Positions 56,524 to 64,000 of a stretch of DNA of 64,000 nt are shown piece after piece. The notes under the pieces were generated by a model. That model saw nothing but the letters and a program-made list of their open reading frames with translations. It made no database searches and was not told where the DNA came from. A program made the position numbers and the translations under genes. The stretch's first letter is position 1. Every line of letters begins with the position of its first letter. The stretch spans positions 186,001-250,000 of the forward strand of contig CAJXQJ010000002.1 of assembly GCA_913058245.1 (NCBI GenBank), given 5' to 3'. The DNA comes from an uncultured Colwellia sp. GTDB lineage: Bacteria > Pseudomonadota > Gammaproteobacteria > Enterobacterales > Alteromonadaceae.

Positions 56524-58956
56524 ATGATTAAACTGAAATTATTTTCTTGTTTATTGATACTAAACTTTCTCGCTGCCTGTGGTGACAGTGAAGTAGAAAC
56601 AAATCCGCCAGTACAAGTCGATACACCGAACAACACCTATTCAGGGCCTGCACCACAAACTGAAGATATTCAAAAATATAAAACAGCGTTATTTGACAAT
56701 ATTGCCACCAGCGATCGTTGTGGTGCTTGTCATAAAGTGGACGAGCAAGCACCTTACTTTGCTCGTTTTGACGATGTTAACTTAGCCTACGCAGCAACAA
56801 CGTCACTCGTTGAATTAACAACACCAGCACAATCTCGCTTAGTAACTAAAGTCGCAAGTGGCCACAACTGTTGGTTAGACAGTGCCCAAGCCTGTGCCGA
56901 TACTATGACCCAATGGATCAAGCTTTGGTCTGATGATCGCGTCAGTACAGCTACAACGATTGAATTAACAGCACCGGTTATTCGAGAGCCGGGTACGAGT
57001 AAAAACTTTCCTGAAAGTAATGCACTGTTTAGCAGCCACGTCTACCCAATTGTCAGCCAATATTGTTCATCGTGTCATAGTGAAACTTCGAGTACCGCGC
57101 AGTCACCATTTTTCGCCAGCGATGACATCGATATTGCCTACCAAGCTGCACAAGGTGTCATTAACCTAGACCAAGAAGAGTTATCACGACTAGTGGTGCG
57201 TTTGGGCAGTGAATTTCACAACTGTTGGGGAGACTGTCAAGCCAATAGCAATACCATGCTCGCTGGCATTCAAGCCTTTAGTGAACAAATACCAGTCAAC
57301 CAAGTTGATGACGCTATGGTGATCTCCAAAGCCTTGAAATTAACCGATGGTATCGTCGCCTCAAATGGAGGCCGGTTTGAAAGCGATATTATTGCACTTT
57401 ATCAATTTAAAACCGGAGACGGCAATATTGCCTACGACACCTCAGGTATCAGTCCCGCAGCAAACTTAACGCTAACAGGCGATACTGAATGGCTAGGCAG
57501 TGGCGGCTTAATTTTTAATAATGGCAAAGCACAAGCCAGTACCGCTAGCAGTAAGAAGCTGCATGACTTAATTACCGCTACCGGCGAATTTACCGTAGAA
57601 GCTTGGTTGACTCCAGCGAATGTAATTCAAGAAGGTCCAGCTCGCATTGTTAGTTACTCTGCTGGCGATAATGAGCGAAACTTTACCTTAGGGCAAAGCC
57701 AATATAATTATGATTTTATGTTGCGTAACCAAGCAACCTCCCTCAATGGCGAACCTGCCTTAAGTACACCTGATGCCGATGAGATTTTACAAGCAACGCT
57801 ACAGCATGTGGTACTAACTTATAACGCCACTGAAGGTAGAAAACTTTATGTAAACGGTAAGCTTATTGAGGCTGTTGATGAAGAAGTTGCCCCGCTTGCC
57901 TCTTGGGATAGCAGCTTTGCCCTTATTCTTGGTAGAGAAGCGTCAAACAATCATGTTTGGCAAGGTAATATCCGTTTGCTTGCGATATTTAACCAAGCAA
58001 TGACCGCTGAGCAAATACAACAGAATTTTGACGTTGGCGTTGGCGAACGCTATTACTTACTGTTTTCAATTGGCGATTTAATTGATTTACCTAACACCTA
58101 TGTCATGCTTGAAATCAGTGAGTTTGACAATTATAGCTACTTATTTAGCCAACCATCATTAGTCAATCTAGACCAACAAAAGTTGCCAACAGCTATCGCC
58201 ATTGAAGGACTTAATATTGGCATCAATGGTAAAGAAAGCAGCCAAAGTCAGGTGTATGCCAACCTTGCCCGTACCATAACGACTGTAGACACAATCGAAG
58301 CGCCATTATTATTATCAGAGTTAGGTACAATTATTGCGATTGAAAAAGGCGCTGAGCAAGATGAGTTTTTCTTATCATTCGAGCGTTTAGGTGAGCACAC
58401 AAATATCAAAGTTGAAGGTGAATTAGTGGTAAGTGAAGAGTTACCTGCTGACACTGACAGTGCAGATATCGGCATACGAAATTTCAATGAAATTAACGCC
58501 AGTATGAGCCAACTAACCGGAGTCTCACAGGCGCAAAGTAAAGTACTGAATGTTTACCAGCTAGTGCAACGGCAACTGCCCAGTATCACAAATATTGAAA
58601 CCTTTATCTCTGCCCAGCAAATGGCAATTACGCAACTGGCCATTGCCTACTGCGATAGCGCAATTGAAGACAATACAATCCGTGACAATTGGTTTCCTAA
58701 TATCGATTTTACACAGGCACCAAGTTTAGCACTGTCGGCAAATCAACGTGTACACTTTATCGATCCCTTACTCGCACAATTAATGCCACTAGACATTGCT
58801 AGTCAACCAGCAAAAACAGCCGTTAGTAATGAACTAAACAATTTAATTGACCGTTTAGCTATTTGTGACAGCAACTGTAATGCCGAACGCACTCGTACTA
58901 TTACAAAATCAAGTTGTGCTGCCGTGCTAGCCAGCGCTGTCACTTTGCTGCAATAA
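56524..58956 (+). CDS. Diheme LamG-domain lipoprotein
   Basis: 810 residues with lipobox FLAAC (Cys19). Two related cytochrome domains in tandem: CGACH at 66-70 and CSSCH at 181-185. Each is followed by an aromatic/AY-rich helix, an SRLV segment and HNCW, then a Cys and a TM that could give a distal Met ligand. Residues of about 280-500 form a LamG/concanavalin-like domain (GEFTVEAWLTPANVIQEG, LYVNGKLIEAVDEE, LILGREASNNHVWQGNIR). The rest is of unknown fold. Likely a cell-surface or periplasmic electron-transfer protein binding a polymer or partner; the function is inferred. Confidence 0.75.
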   Translation: MIKLKLFSCLLILNFLAACGDSEVETNPPVQVDTPNNTYSGPAPQTEDIQKYKTALFDNIATSDRCGACHKVDEQAPYFARFDDVNLAYAATTSLVELTTPAQSRLVTKVASGHNCWLDSAQACADTMTQWIKLWSDDRVSTATTIELTAPVIREPGTSKNFPESNALFSSHVYPIVSQYCSSCHSETSSTAQSPFFASDDIDIAYQAAQGVINLDQEELSRLVVRLGSEFHNCWGDCQANSNTMLAGIQAFSEQIPVNQVDDAMVISKALKLTDGIVASNGGRFESDIIALYQFKTGDGNIAYDTSGISPAANLTLTGDTEWLGSGGLIFNNGKAQASTASSKKLHDLITATGEFTVEAWLTPANVIQEGPARIVSYSAGDNERNFTLGQSQYNYDFMLRNQATSLNGEPALSTPDADEILQATLQHVVLTYNATEGRKLYVNGKLIEAVDEEVAPLASWDSSFALILGREASNNHVWQGNIRLLAIFNQAMTAEQIQQNFDVGVGERYYLLFSIGDLIDLPNTYVMLEISEFDNYSYLFSQPSLVNLDQQKLPTAIAIEGLNIGINGKESSQSQVYANLARTITTVDTIEAPLLLSELGTIIAIEKGAEQDEFFLSFERLGEHTNIKVEGELVVSEELPADTDSADIGIRNFNEINASMSQLTGVSQAQSKVLNVYQLVQRQLPSITNIETFISAQQMAITQLAIAYCDSAIEDNTIRDNWFPNIDFTQAPSLALSANQRVHFIDPLLAQLMPLDIASQPAKTAVSNELNNLIDRLAICDSNCNAERTRTITKSSCAAVLASAVTLLQ

Positions 58957-58971
58957 GCCTAGGAATATATT

Positions 58972-60570
58972 ATGAAAAAAGCTAAACATTTCCACCCTGA
59001 CGCGGCATTACTATTTGCCGATCATAGTCGACCAGTTAGCCGACGCGACTTTATTTCTTCAGGCTTACGTAAGGGTGCTGGCGTTGTTGCGGGTGCTTCA
59101 TTATTCAGTATGTTTGCTAATCCTAATAAAGCGCATGCAACATTATCGCCTGATCTTGAAGCGCTACGAGCGTCATGTGGTATTAATGTCCAAGGAGCCG
59201 GCAAAATTCCTTTTATCTCATTTGACTTAGCCGGTGGTGCCAATATTGCTGGCTCGAATGTCTTAGTAGGCGGGGCTGGTGGTCAATTAGATTTCTTATC
59301 TACAGGTGGCTATAACAAACTGGGCTTACCAGGTGACATGGCACCTTCTATCGCCAACCCTACTGTCGGACAATCTGATTTTATTAATACCGAGTTGGGT
59401 CTAGCCTTTCATTCTGATTCCGCATTTTTGCGCGGTATTTTAGAGAAAACCTCTGCAGATACGCGCAGCCGAATTAATGGTGCGGTTATACCCAGCCGAT
59501 CTGATAACGACACTAGCAATAATCCACATAACCCAATGTATGCCATTGCTGCGGCAGGCGCCGATGGCTCACTTATGCCCTTATCAGGTTCTAGAAATAC
59601 AGAGTCTGGCGGCAATTCCATGGCCCCTAATCGCTTTATTGATTTAAGTAAACGACCGACAAAAATTGATCGGCCAACTGATGTCACAGGCCTTGTCGAT
59701 GTCGGAGACCTATTCAGTTTACTATCGCAAAGTGACGCTGTAGCCGTAATGGAAAGCATTCAACGCGTTAGTTCACAAAAATTAGCAAGCGTAAATACTC
59801 AAGTTACTCGTGATGATGTAATAAAAGATCTCGTCAACTGTGGCTATGTAAAAAGCGCCGATTTAGCCGACCGTTTTGGCGACCCAAGTACACTTAATCC
59901 ATTACTCGATCCTGATATTGTTGGCCCGGCAGGTATATTCACACTAGCGGAATTTGATGGTGAAAGTGAATTTAGTAAAACCTCATCTATCATGAAGCTT
60001 GTGGTGAATGGTTTTTCCGGCGCAGGCACTGTCACTATGGGCGGCTTTGATTACCACACTGGCGAACGTGCAACGGGCGAACTTAGAGATTTACGTGCTG
60101 GCCGTTGCATGGGTGCCTGCCTTGAATATGCCGCAAGGCGCAACAAACCATTAATGATGTATGTTTTCAGTGATGGTTCTGTTGCCAGTAATGGCCGCAT
60201 CGACGACTCAGTAGAAGGTCGAGGCAAAGGTGAATGGACTGGAGATAACTCATCAACCGGAGCATCATTCTTTTTAGTCTATAACCCAAATGGACGCCCC
60301 CAACTTAATGGTGGTAATGACAGCCAAATGGCAGCACATCAACAAATTGGCTTTATGCGACCTGACGCTTCTGTAGATACTAGCTCAGCGCCATCAGCCA
60401 ACAATGTTAATTTGCTGGTTGAAACCGTATTACTAAACTACTTAGCATTACATGGCGAACAAGGTAGTTTTAACGGTTTGGTACCTGGACAAGGACTCGG
60501 CAACAATACCTTACTCGACAGTTTAACGGCATTTCAGCCAATTATAACCAACACCATTAATCAGGTTTAA
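58972..60570 (+). CDS. Tat-exported DUF1501-like protein
   Basis: 532 residues with a twin-arginine signal (SRRDFISSGLRKGAGVVAGA, cut near KAHA), so it is exported folded. The body resembles DUF1501: PFISFDLAGGANIAGSNVLV near the start, GGFDYHTGERATGELRDL and LMMYVFSDGSVASNGRIDD later, which match the GFDTH and SEFGR-type regions of sulfatase-like DUF1501 proteins. Metal-binding residues are plausible but not proven. DUF1501 genes usually pair with PSD1 cytochromes, as here. AGGA lies ahead of the ATG. Ends with a strong terminator. Confidence 0.75.
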   Translation: MKKAKHFHPDAALLFADHSRPVSRRDFISSGLRKGAGVVAGASLFSMFANPNKAHATLSPDLEALRASCGINVQGAGKIPFISFDLAGGANIAGSNVLVGGAGGQLDFLSTGGYNKLGLPGDMAPSIANPTVGQSDFINTELGLAFHSDSAFLRGILEKTSADTRSRINGAVIPSRSDNDTSNNPHNPMYAIAAAGADGSLMPLSGSRNTESGGNSMAPNRFIDLSKRPTKIDRPTDVTGLVDVGDLFSLLSQSDAVAVMESIQRVSSQKLASVNTQVTRDDVIKDLVNCGYVKSADLADRFGDPSTLNPLLDPDIVGPAGIFTLAEFDGESEFSKTSSIMKLVVNGFSGAGTVTMGGFDYHTGERATGELRDLRAGRCMGACLEYAARRNKPLMMYVFSDGSVASNGRIDDSVEGRGKGEWTGDNSSTGASFFLVYNPNGRPQLNGGNDSQMAAHQQIGFMRPDASVDTSSAPSANNVNLLVETVLLNYLALHGEQGSFNGLVPGQGLGNNTLLDSLTAFQPIITNTINQV

Positions 60571-60605
60571 TAAAACTGCCTAGGTAGTAAATCTAGCCTG
60601 ATAAT

Positions 60606-60632
60606 AAAAAAGCACCTGTTAGGTGCTTTTTT
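60606..60632. terminator. Terminator after the DUF1501-like gene
   Basis: Perfect 12-base stem AAAAAAGCACCT (60606-60617) / AGGTGCTTTTTT (60621-60632) with a GTT loop; T runs on both strands, so it can also end apbE from the other side. Confidence 0.88.
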
Positions 60633-60670
60633 ATTATCTTCAATTTGCGACCTAAAATTGGAGAGTAAGA

Positions 60671-61681
60671 TTAATTGTTTTGCTGCAGGCCAAGCGAAAA
60701 GTGAAGCTTTTGTTGACTATCAATAATAATAGCTTCGTAACCCGCTAAACTATCGATATAAGCCATACCGTCATGTAGCCCTAAAACAAATAAAGTAGTT
60801 GATAATGCATCAACTAAGGTTGGATCTTTACCAATCACTGAAACACTCACTACTTGTTGAGCCGACTTACCCGTTTTAGGGTTAATAATATGATGGTATC
60901 GAACGTCATTTTCAATAAAGTAACGTTCATAATCACCGGATGTTGAAATGGCTTCATCACTCAAAGGTAAATGAACCGCGGTTTTATCATTTGCTCTAGG
61001 GTGTTTAATTCCGACAAACCATGGACGTCCTTTGCGGTCACCCAGTAACCCAGTGTCACCACCCGCGCTGACTAAACCATGCTCAATATCGAATTTTCGT
61101 AAAATATTTAAGCAATTTTTAACAGCGTATCCCTTTGCTATTCCCCCTAAATCAATTTTAATTTTAGGGTGTTTAAAAAAAATACTCCGCTCATTTTTAT
61201 CAAGCACGATACCTGTATAATCAATGGCCGCAAGCGATTGTTTAATAGTTTGTTGATCAGGCTTTTGTCGTAAGCGGTAATCATAACGGTAGCCAACCGA
61301 AGCATAGGTAAGATCAAAAGCGCCATGGCTTTGCTGAGATATTTTTTCTGCTTTAGTAACTAAAGCAAATAATTCAGATGATATTTTAACAGGACCTTTT
61401 GCCGCTAAACGATTAACCTTAGATAGCTCACTTTCAGGTTTATAAGGGCTCATTTCTCGATCAATACGGCGCATTTCATTCTCAACTGCACGGGAAATTC
61501 TATCGGCTTGAGTTAGCTTTTTCTCGTCTTCTGCACTATGTATAGCACCCGAATCTGGCAACCAAAACTCAACATGAGCCTGTGTCCCCATAACTTGAAA
61601 GCTGTGTTGGTGCCACTTCGCTGCGACACTAGGTAAATAAGCATAAAAAGAAATAACTAGAATTCGAACCAATACTCGCAT
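60671..61681 (-). CDS. apbE: FAD:protein FMN transferase (ApbE)
   Basis: Periplasmic enzyme that attaches FMN from FAD to a Thr or Ser of target proteins. 336 residues with a signal peptide (RVLVRILVISFYAYLPSVAA). Family motifs: FQVMGTQAHVEFW, KIDLGGIAKGYAVKNCL, GLVSAGGDTGLLGD, STSGDYERYF, HHIINPKTGKSAQQ and the Mg-binding DALSTTLFVLG. AAGGGGAAG precedes the ATG. It is convergent to the DUF1501-like gene. ApbE genes often neighbour DUF3570/DUF4266 genes, so its target may be in this locus; usual targets NqrC and RnfG are not in the window. Confidence 0.93.
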   Translation of the reverse strand: MRVLVRILVISFYAYLPSVAAKWHQHSFQVMGTQAHVEFWLPDSGAIHSAEDEKKLTQADRISRAVENEMRRIDREMSPYKPESELSKVNRLAAKGPVKISSELFALVTKAEKISQQSHGAFDLTYASVGYRYDYRLRQKPDQQTIKQSLAAIDYTGIVLDKNERSIFFKHPKIKIDLGGIAKGYAVKNCLNILRKFDIEHGLVSAGGDTGLLGDRKGRPWFVGIKHPRANDKTAVHLPLSDEAISTSGDYERYFIENDVRYHHIINPKTGKSAQQVVSVSVIGKDPTLVDALSTTLFVLGLHDGMAYIDSLAGYEAIIIDSQQKLHFSLGLQQNN

Positions 61682-61718
61682 ATTTACTTCCCCTTAAAAG
61701 CATTCACCTTGTAATATT

Positions 61719-62888
61719 TTAATCTATTTGGCGACTATTATCTTCACAGTGATTTTTCATCATTAATGCTAAAGCACCACCAATCAAGGCTGATATTGCG
61801 GCAAAATCAAAAGTCGTCATAGCACCTTCCCCATTTAACCATAAAACACCAGCAATATAAGCACCTATAGCACCACCAACACCATAAACGCCACCAATAT
61901 AAATGGCTTGTCCACGACTTTGCTGATTAGCATTAAAGTGCTGCTGAATAAAGGCAATACTTGCACTATGATACAAACCAAAACTCAACGCATGAATGAG
62001 TTGCGACATTGCCAAAGCAATATCACTTTCAGGGAAGTGACCAACCATATACCAGCGTACCGCGGTCAGTAAAATGCTCACACTGATCAATGTTTTTAAT
62101 GAGAAGCTCTTAAAAAACAGTCCGGCGAAAATAAATATTCCCACTTCTGCAATCACGCCAATGGCGATAAAAATACCGATAAGAAAGCCACTGTAGTCAA
62201 GATTCTGTAGATATAATGCGAAAAAAACATAATAAGGGCCGAAGCTCATTTGTAGCATTAAGCCAGCAAAAAAGAACAGCAAAAAATTACCGTTAAAAAC
62301 TTTCTTTTTGATAGAAATATTATTGCGTAGTGATGCATTTGTAATGCGTGGTTGTTGACTATTTAATGTTGAAATAAACAAGCCAGCTAAAATAAAAATG
62401 CCAATATAGCTGAATGCTTCAGGCGAATAGCGCTCGATTAATTCGCCTGAAAGTATCGCCGCAACAATAAAGCCAATGCTACCCCATAAACGAATGCGTG
62501 CGTATATTTTCGCGCTTTTGCGAATAGAGGTTAATGTCATAACCTCTAATTGCGGTAATATCGCCGTCCAAAACAAGCTAAACAATGCCAAACTAAACAT
62601 CAGCGGCCAGTAGTTAACTGTCCAAATAATAAAGCTAAAACTCAATAACGATAAAAAAGCACCCATTTTAACTATGGTTAACTGCTTACCAGACTTATCG
62701 GCAAGCTGTGCCCAGAGTGTCGGTGCGACAATTTTAGTGGCAGTAATTACGGCAAGAATTTCACCTATTTCTAGTGAATTGAAACCTCTTGCGTCTAAGA
62801 ACATAGATAAAAATGGGACTACTAGCCCCATTATGCCAAAGTACCAAAAATAGTTTGATGATAAACGAGCGAATTGTTTTGAAGCCAC
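61719..62888 (-). CDS. MFS transporter of the MFS_1-like/PPP type
   Basis: 389 residues, about 12 transmembrane helices. It has the first-loop family pattern (LSMFLDARGFNSLEIGEIL) and QLADKSGKQLTIVKMG as the A-motif-like loop, RIRLWGSIGFIVAAILSGEL in helix 5 and FIQQHFNANQQSRGQAIYIG late. This matches the 3-phenylpropionate-transporter-like (HcaT/PPP) group. Substrate unknown. It lies 23 bases after aroC on the same strand and may be co-transcribed. Confidence 0.82.
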   Translation of the reverse strand: MASKQFARLSSNYFWYFGIMGLVVPFLSMFLDARGFNSLEIGEILAVITATKIVAPTLWAQLADKSGKQLTIVKMGAFLSLLSFSFIIWTVNYWPLMFSLALFSLFWTAILPQLEVMTLTSIRKSAKIYARIRLWGSIGFIVAAILSGELIERYSPEAFSYIGIFILAGLFISTLNSQQPRITNASLRNNISIKKKVFNGNFLLFFFAGLMLQMSFGPYYVFFALYLQNLDYSGFLIGIFIAIGVIAEVGIFIFAGLFFKSFSLKTLISVSILLTAVRWYMVGHFPESDIALAMSQLIHALSFGLYHSASIAFIQQHFNANQQSRGQAIYIGGVYGVGGAIGAYIAGVLWLNGEGAMTTFDFAAISALIGGALALMMKNHCEDNSRQID

Positions 62889-62911
62889 GCCTTTATACTT
62901 CCAACACTAAC

Positions 62912-64000
62912 TTACTGTTCAATATCTGGTGTCTCACATTGCACATCGGCATTTTGCGCACGATGTCTTAAGTAGTGATCCATTAAGGTTAACGCCAGCA
63001 TGGCTTCGGCAATTGGCACGGCACGAATACCAACACATGGGTCATGACGCCCCTTAGTAATAATATCAGCAGACTGGCCAGCCAAATCAACAGTTTTACC
63101 ACTAACGCCAATGCTTGAGGTTGGCTTTAATGCAATTGAGGCAACAATAGGCTGGCCTGAAGATATACCGCCTAAAACACCACCAGCATGATTTGAAGCG
63201 AATCCTTCAGGAGTTAACTCATCGCGATGTTCAGAGCCTTTTTGATTAACAACAGCAAAACCATCGCCAACTTCAACCGCTTTAACGGCATTAATGCCCA
63301 TCAAAGCATGGGCAATATCCGCATCTAAACGATCAAAAATGGGCTCACCAAGGCCAACAGGGACATTATTGGCAACAACCATCAATTTAGCACCGATAGA
63401 GTCTTTTTCACGCATAATCGAACGTAGTAATTCATCTAATTGTTCAAGTTTATTGGCATCGGGAAAGAAGAATGGATTATCTTCAACTATGTTCCAATCA
63501 ACGTTCCCTGCACGCACTTCACCAATTTGAGTTACACATGCTTGAATAGTAATGCCGAACTTTTGTTGCAGGTACTTTTTAGCAACGGCACCAGCGGCAA
63601 CACGCATGGCAGTTTCACGCGCTGATGAGCGACCGCCGCCACGATAATCGCGAATACCGTACTTTTGCCAATATGTGTAATCTGCATGTCCGGGGCGAAA
63701 TGTTTTCGCAATATCACCATAATCTTGTGAGCGTTGATCGGTATTTTCAATTAAAAGACCAATGGGAGTGCCGGTTGTTTTCCCTTCAAATACACCTGAC
63801 ATAATTTTAACTTCATCAGCTTCACGACGCGCAGTAGTAAAGCGAGACGTACCGGGCCTACGACGATCTAAATCATGCTGCAAATCTGCTTCAGATAGTT
63901 CGATGCCCGGCGGGCAACCGTCAATAATTGCGCCTAAGCCTAAGCCATGGCTCTCGCCAAATGAAGTAACTGTGAATAACTTACCAAATGTATTGCCTGA
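62912..64000 (-). CDS. aroC: Chorismate synthase (start codon outside window)
   Basis: Last shikimate-pathway step, using reduced FMN to turn EPSP into chorismate. The frame is open to base 64000, and the last visible codons read [19 protein letters not shown], matching E. coli AroC ([20 protein letters not shown]). So only the initiator codon, or at most a codon or two, is outside the window. Signatures: [65 protein letters not shown] and [20 protein letters not shown]. 362 residues are visible, like the E. coli 361. The DNA stretch near the edge is complete in sense. Confidence 0.97.
   Translation of the reverse strand, partial: SGNTFGKLFTVTSFGESHGLGLGAIIDGCPPGIELSEADLQHDLDRRRPGTSRFTTARREADEVKIMSGVFEGKTTGTPIGLLIENTDQRSQDYGDIAKTFRPGHADYTYWQKYGIRDYRGGGRSSARETAMRVAAGAVAKKYLQQKFGITIQACVTQIGEVRAGNVDWNIVEDNPFFFPDANKLEQLDELLRSIMREKDSIGAKLMVVANNVPVGLGEPIFDRLDADIAHALMGINAVKAVEVGDGFAVVNQKGSEHRDELTPEGFASNHAGGVLGGISSGQPIVASIALKPTSSIGVSGKTVDLAGQSADIITKGRHDPCVGIRAVPIAEAMLALTLMDHYLRHRAQNADVQCETPDIEQ

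Noticed and set aside
58972-60570. STGAS as an ApbE flavinylation site in the DUF1501-like protein
   Set aside because: The consensus needs Asp three residues before the first Ser/Thr of [ST]GA[ST]; here it is one position further away, and the segment fits the DUF1501 core. Kept only as a weak lead.
58972-60570. Type II secretion protein F, a name I recall being applied to similar proteins
   Set aside because: It has a Tat signal and a DUF1501-like body and lacks the membrane helices of GspF.

Overview
The window is chromosomal DNA of a moderately AT-rich marine gammaproteobacterium, most likely an Alteromonadales member of the Colwellia/Thalassotalea type. This is judged from protein similarity recalled by eye, the fused NuoCD subunit, the gammaproteobacterial order leuS-lptE-holA-nadD-rsfS-rlmH-mrdA-mrdB-rlpA-dacA-ybeD-lipB-lipA, and the cold-shock-type DEAD-box helicase. 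No rRNA, tRNA, phage, insertion sequence or CRISPR array was recognised. Both ends cut genes: suhB lacks its first codons at the left edge, and aroC lacks only its start codon at the right edge.

Layout. Positions 1-5.6 kb hold suhB, a palindromic intergenic repeat cluster, hppD (4-hydroxyphenylpyruvate dioxygenase) with a TyrR-type box upstream, a DeaD/CsdA-like RNA helicase with a long leader, and a DGSG-repeat DUF4097 lipoprotein. Positions 5.7-20.9 kb are a complete minus-strand nuo operon (A, B, CD, E-N) for respiratory complex I. Positions 21.5-24.5 kb hold a Lon-family protease with an AAA_32-type N-terminus and the zinc-ribbon protein YbeL. Positions 24.8-38.5 kb are plus-strand housekeeping genes for leucyl-tRNA synthesis, LPS export, DNA polymerase III delta, NAD synthesis, ribosome silencing and methylation, the cell-wall elongation proteins PBP2 and RodA, RlpA, PBP5 and lipoate synthesis.

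Positions 38.6-60.6 kb are the part worth attention. A minus-strand run of fifteen tightly packed genes (54816 down to 38602) encodes a diheme PD40/HzsA-like lipoprotein, two small outer-membrane beta-barrel proteins (one with an SH3b domain), a TlpA thioredoxin, a DUF4266 lipoprotein ending in a Gly/Cys tail, a DUF3570 barrel, a small coiled-coil secreted protein, three TPR proteins, a 106-residue secreted protein, one ExbB/TolQ, two ExbD/TolR and an AgmX/PglI-type TonB-like protein. Divergently transcribed are a secreted monoheme protein, a diheme LamG lipoprotein and a Tat-exported DUF1501-like protein. An ApbE flavin transferase lies just beyond. The parts list (one TolQ, two TolR, an AgmX/GltJ-like transducer, several TPR proteins, small outer-membrane barrels) resembles the Myxococcus Agl-Glt/Nfs trans-envelope machines, here combined with heme and redox proteins. 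One of the two ExbD proteins has Asn where the proton-carrying Asp should be.

Positions 61.7-64 kb hold an MFS permease and aroC. How the 38.6-60.6 kb proteins work together is inference. A proton-driven inner-membrane stator coupled through TPR lipoproteins to outer-membrane barrels, serving a surface or periplasmic cytochrome/DUF1501 module, is the simplest reading.
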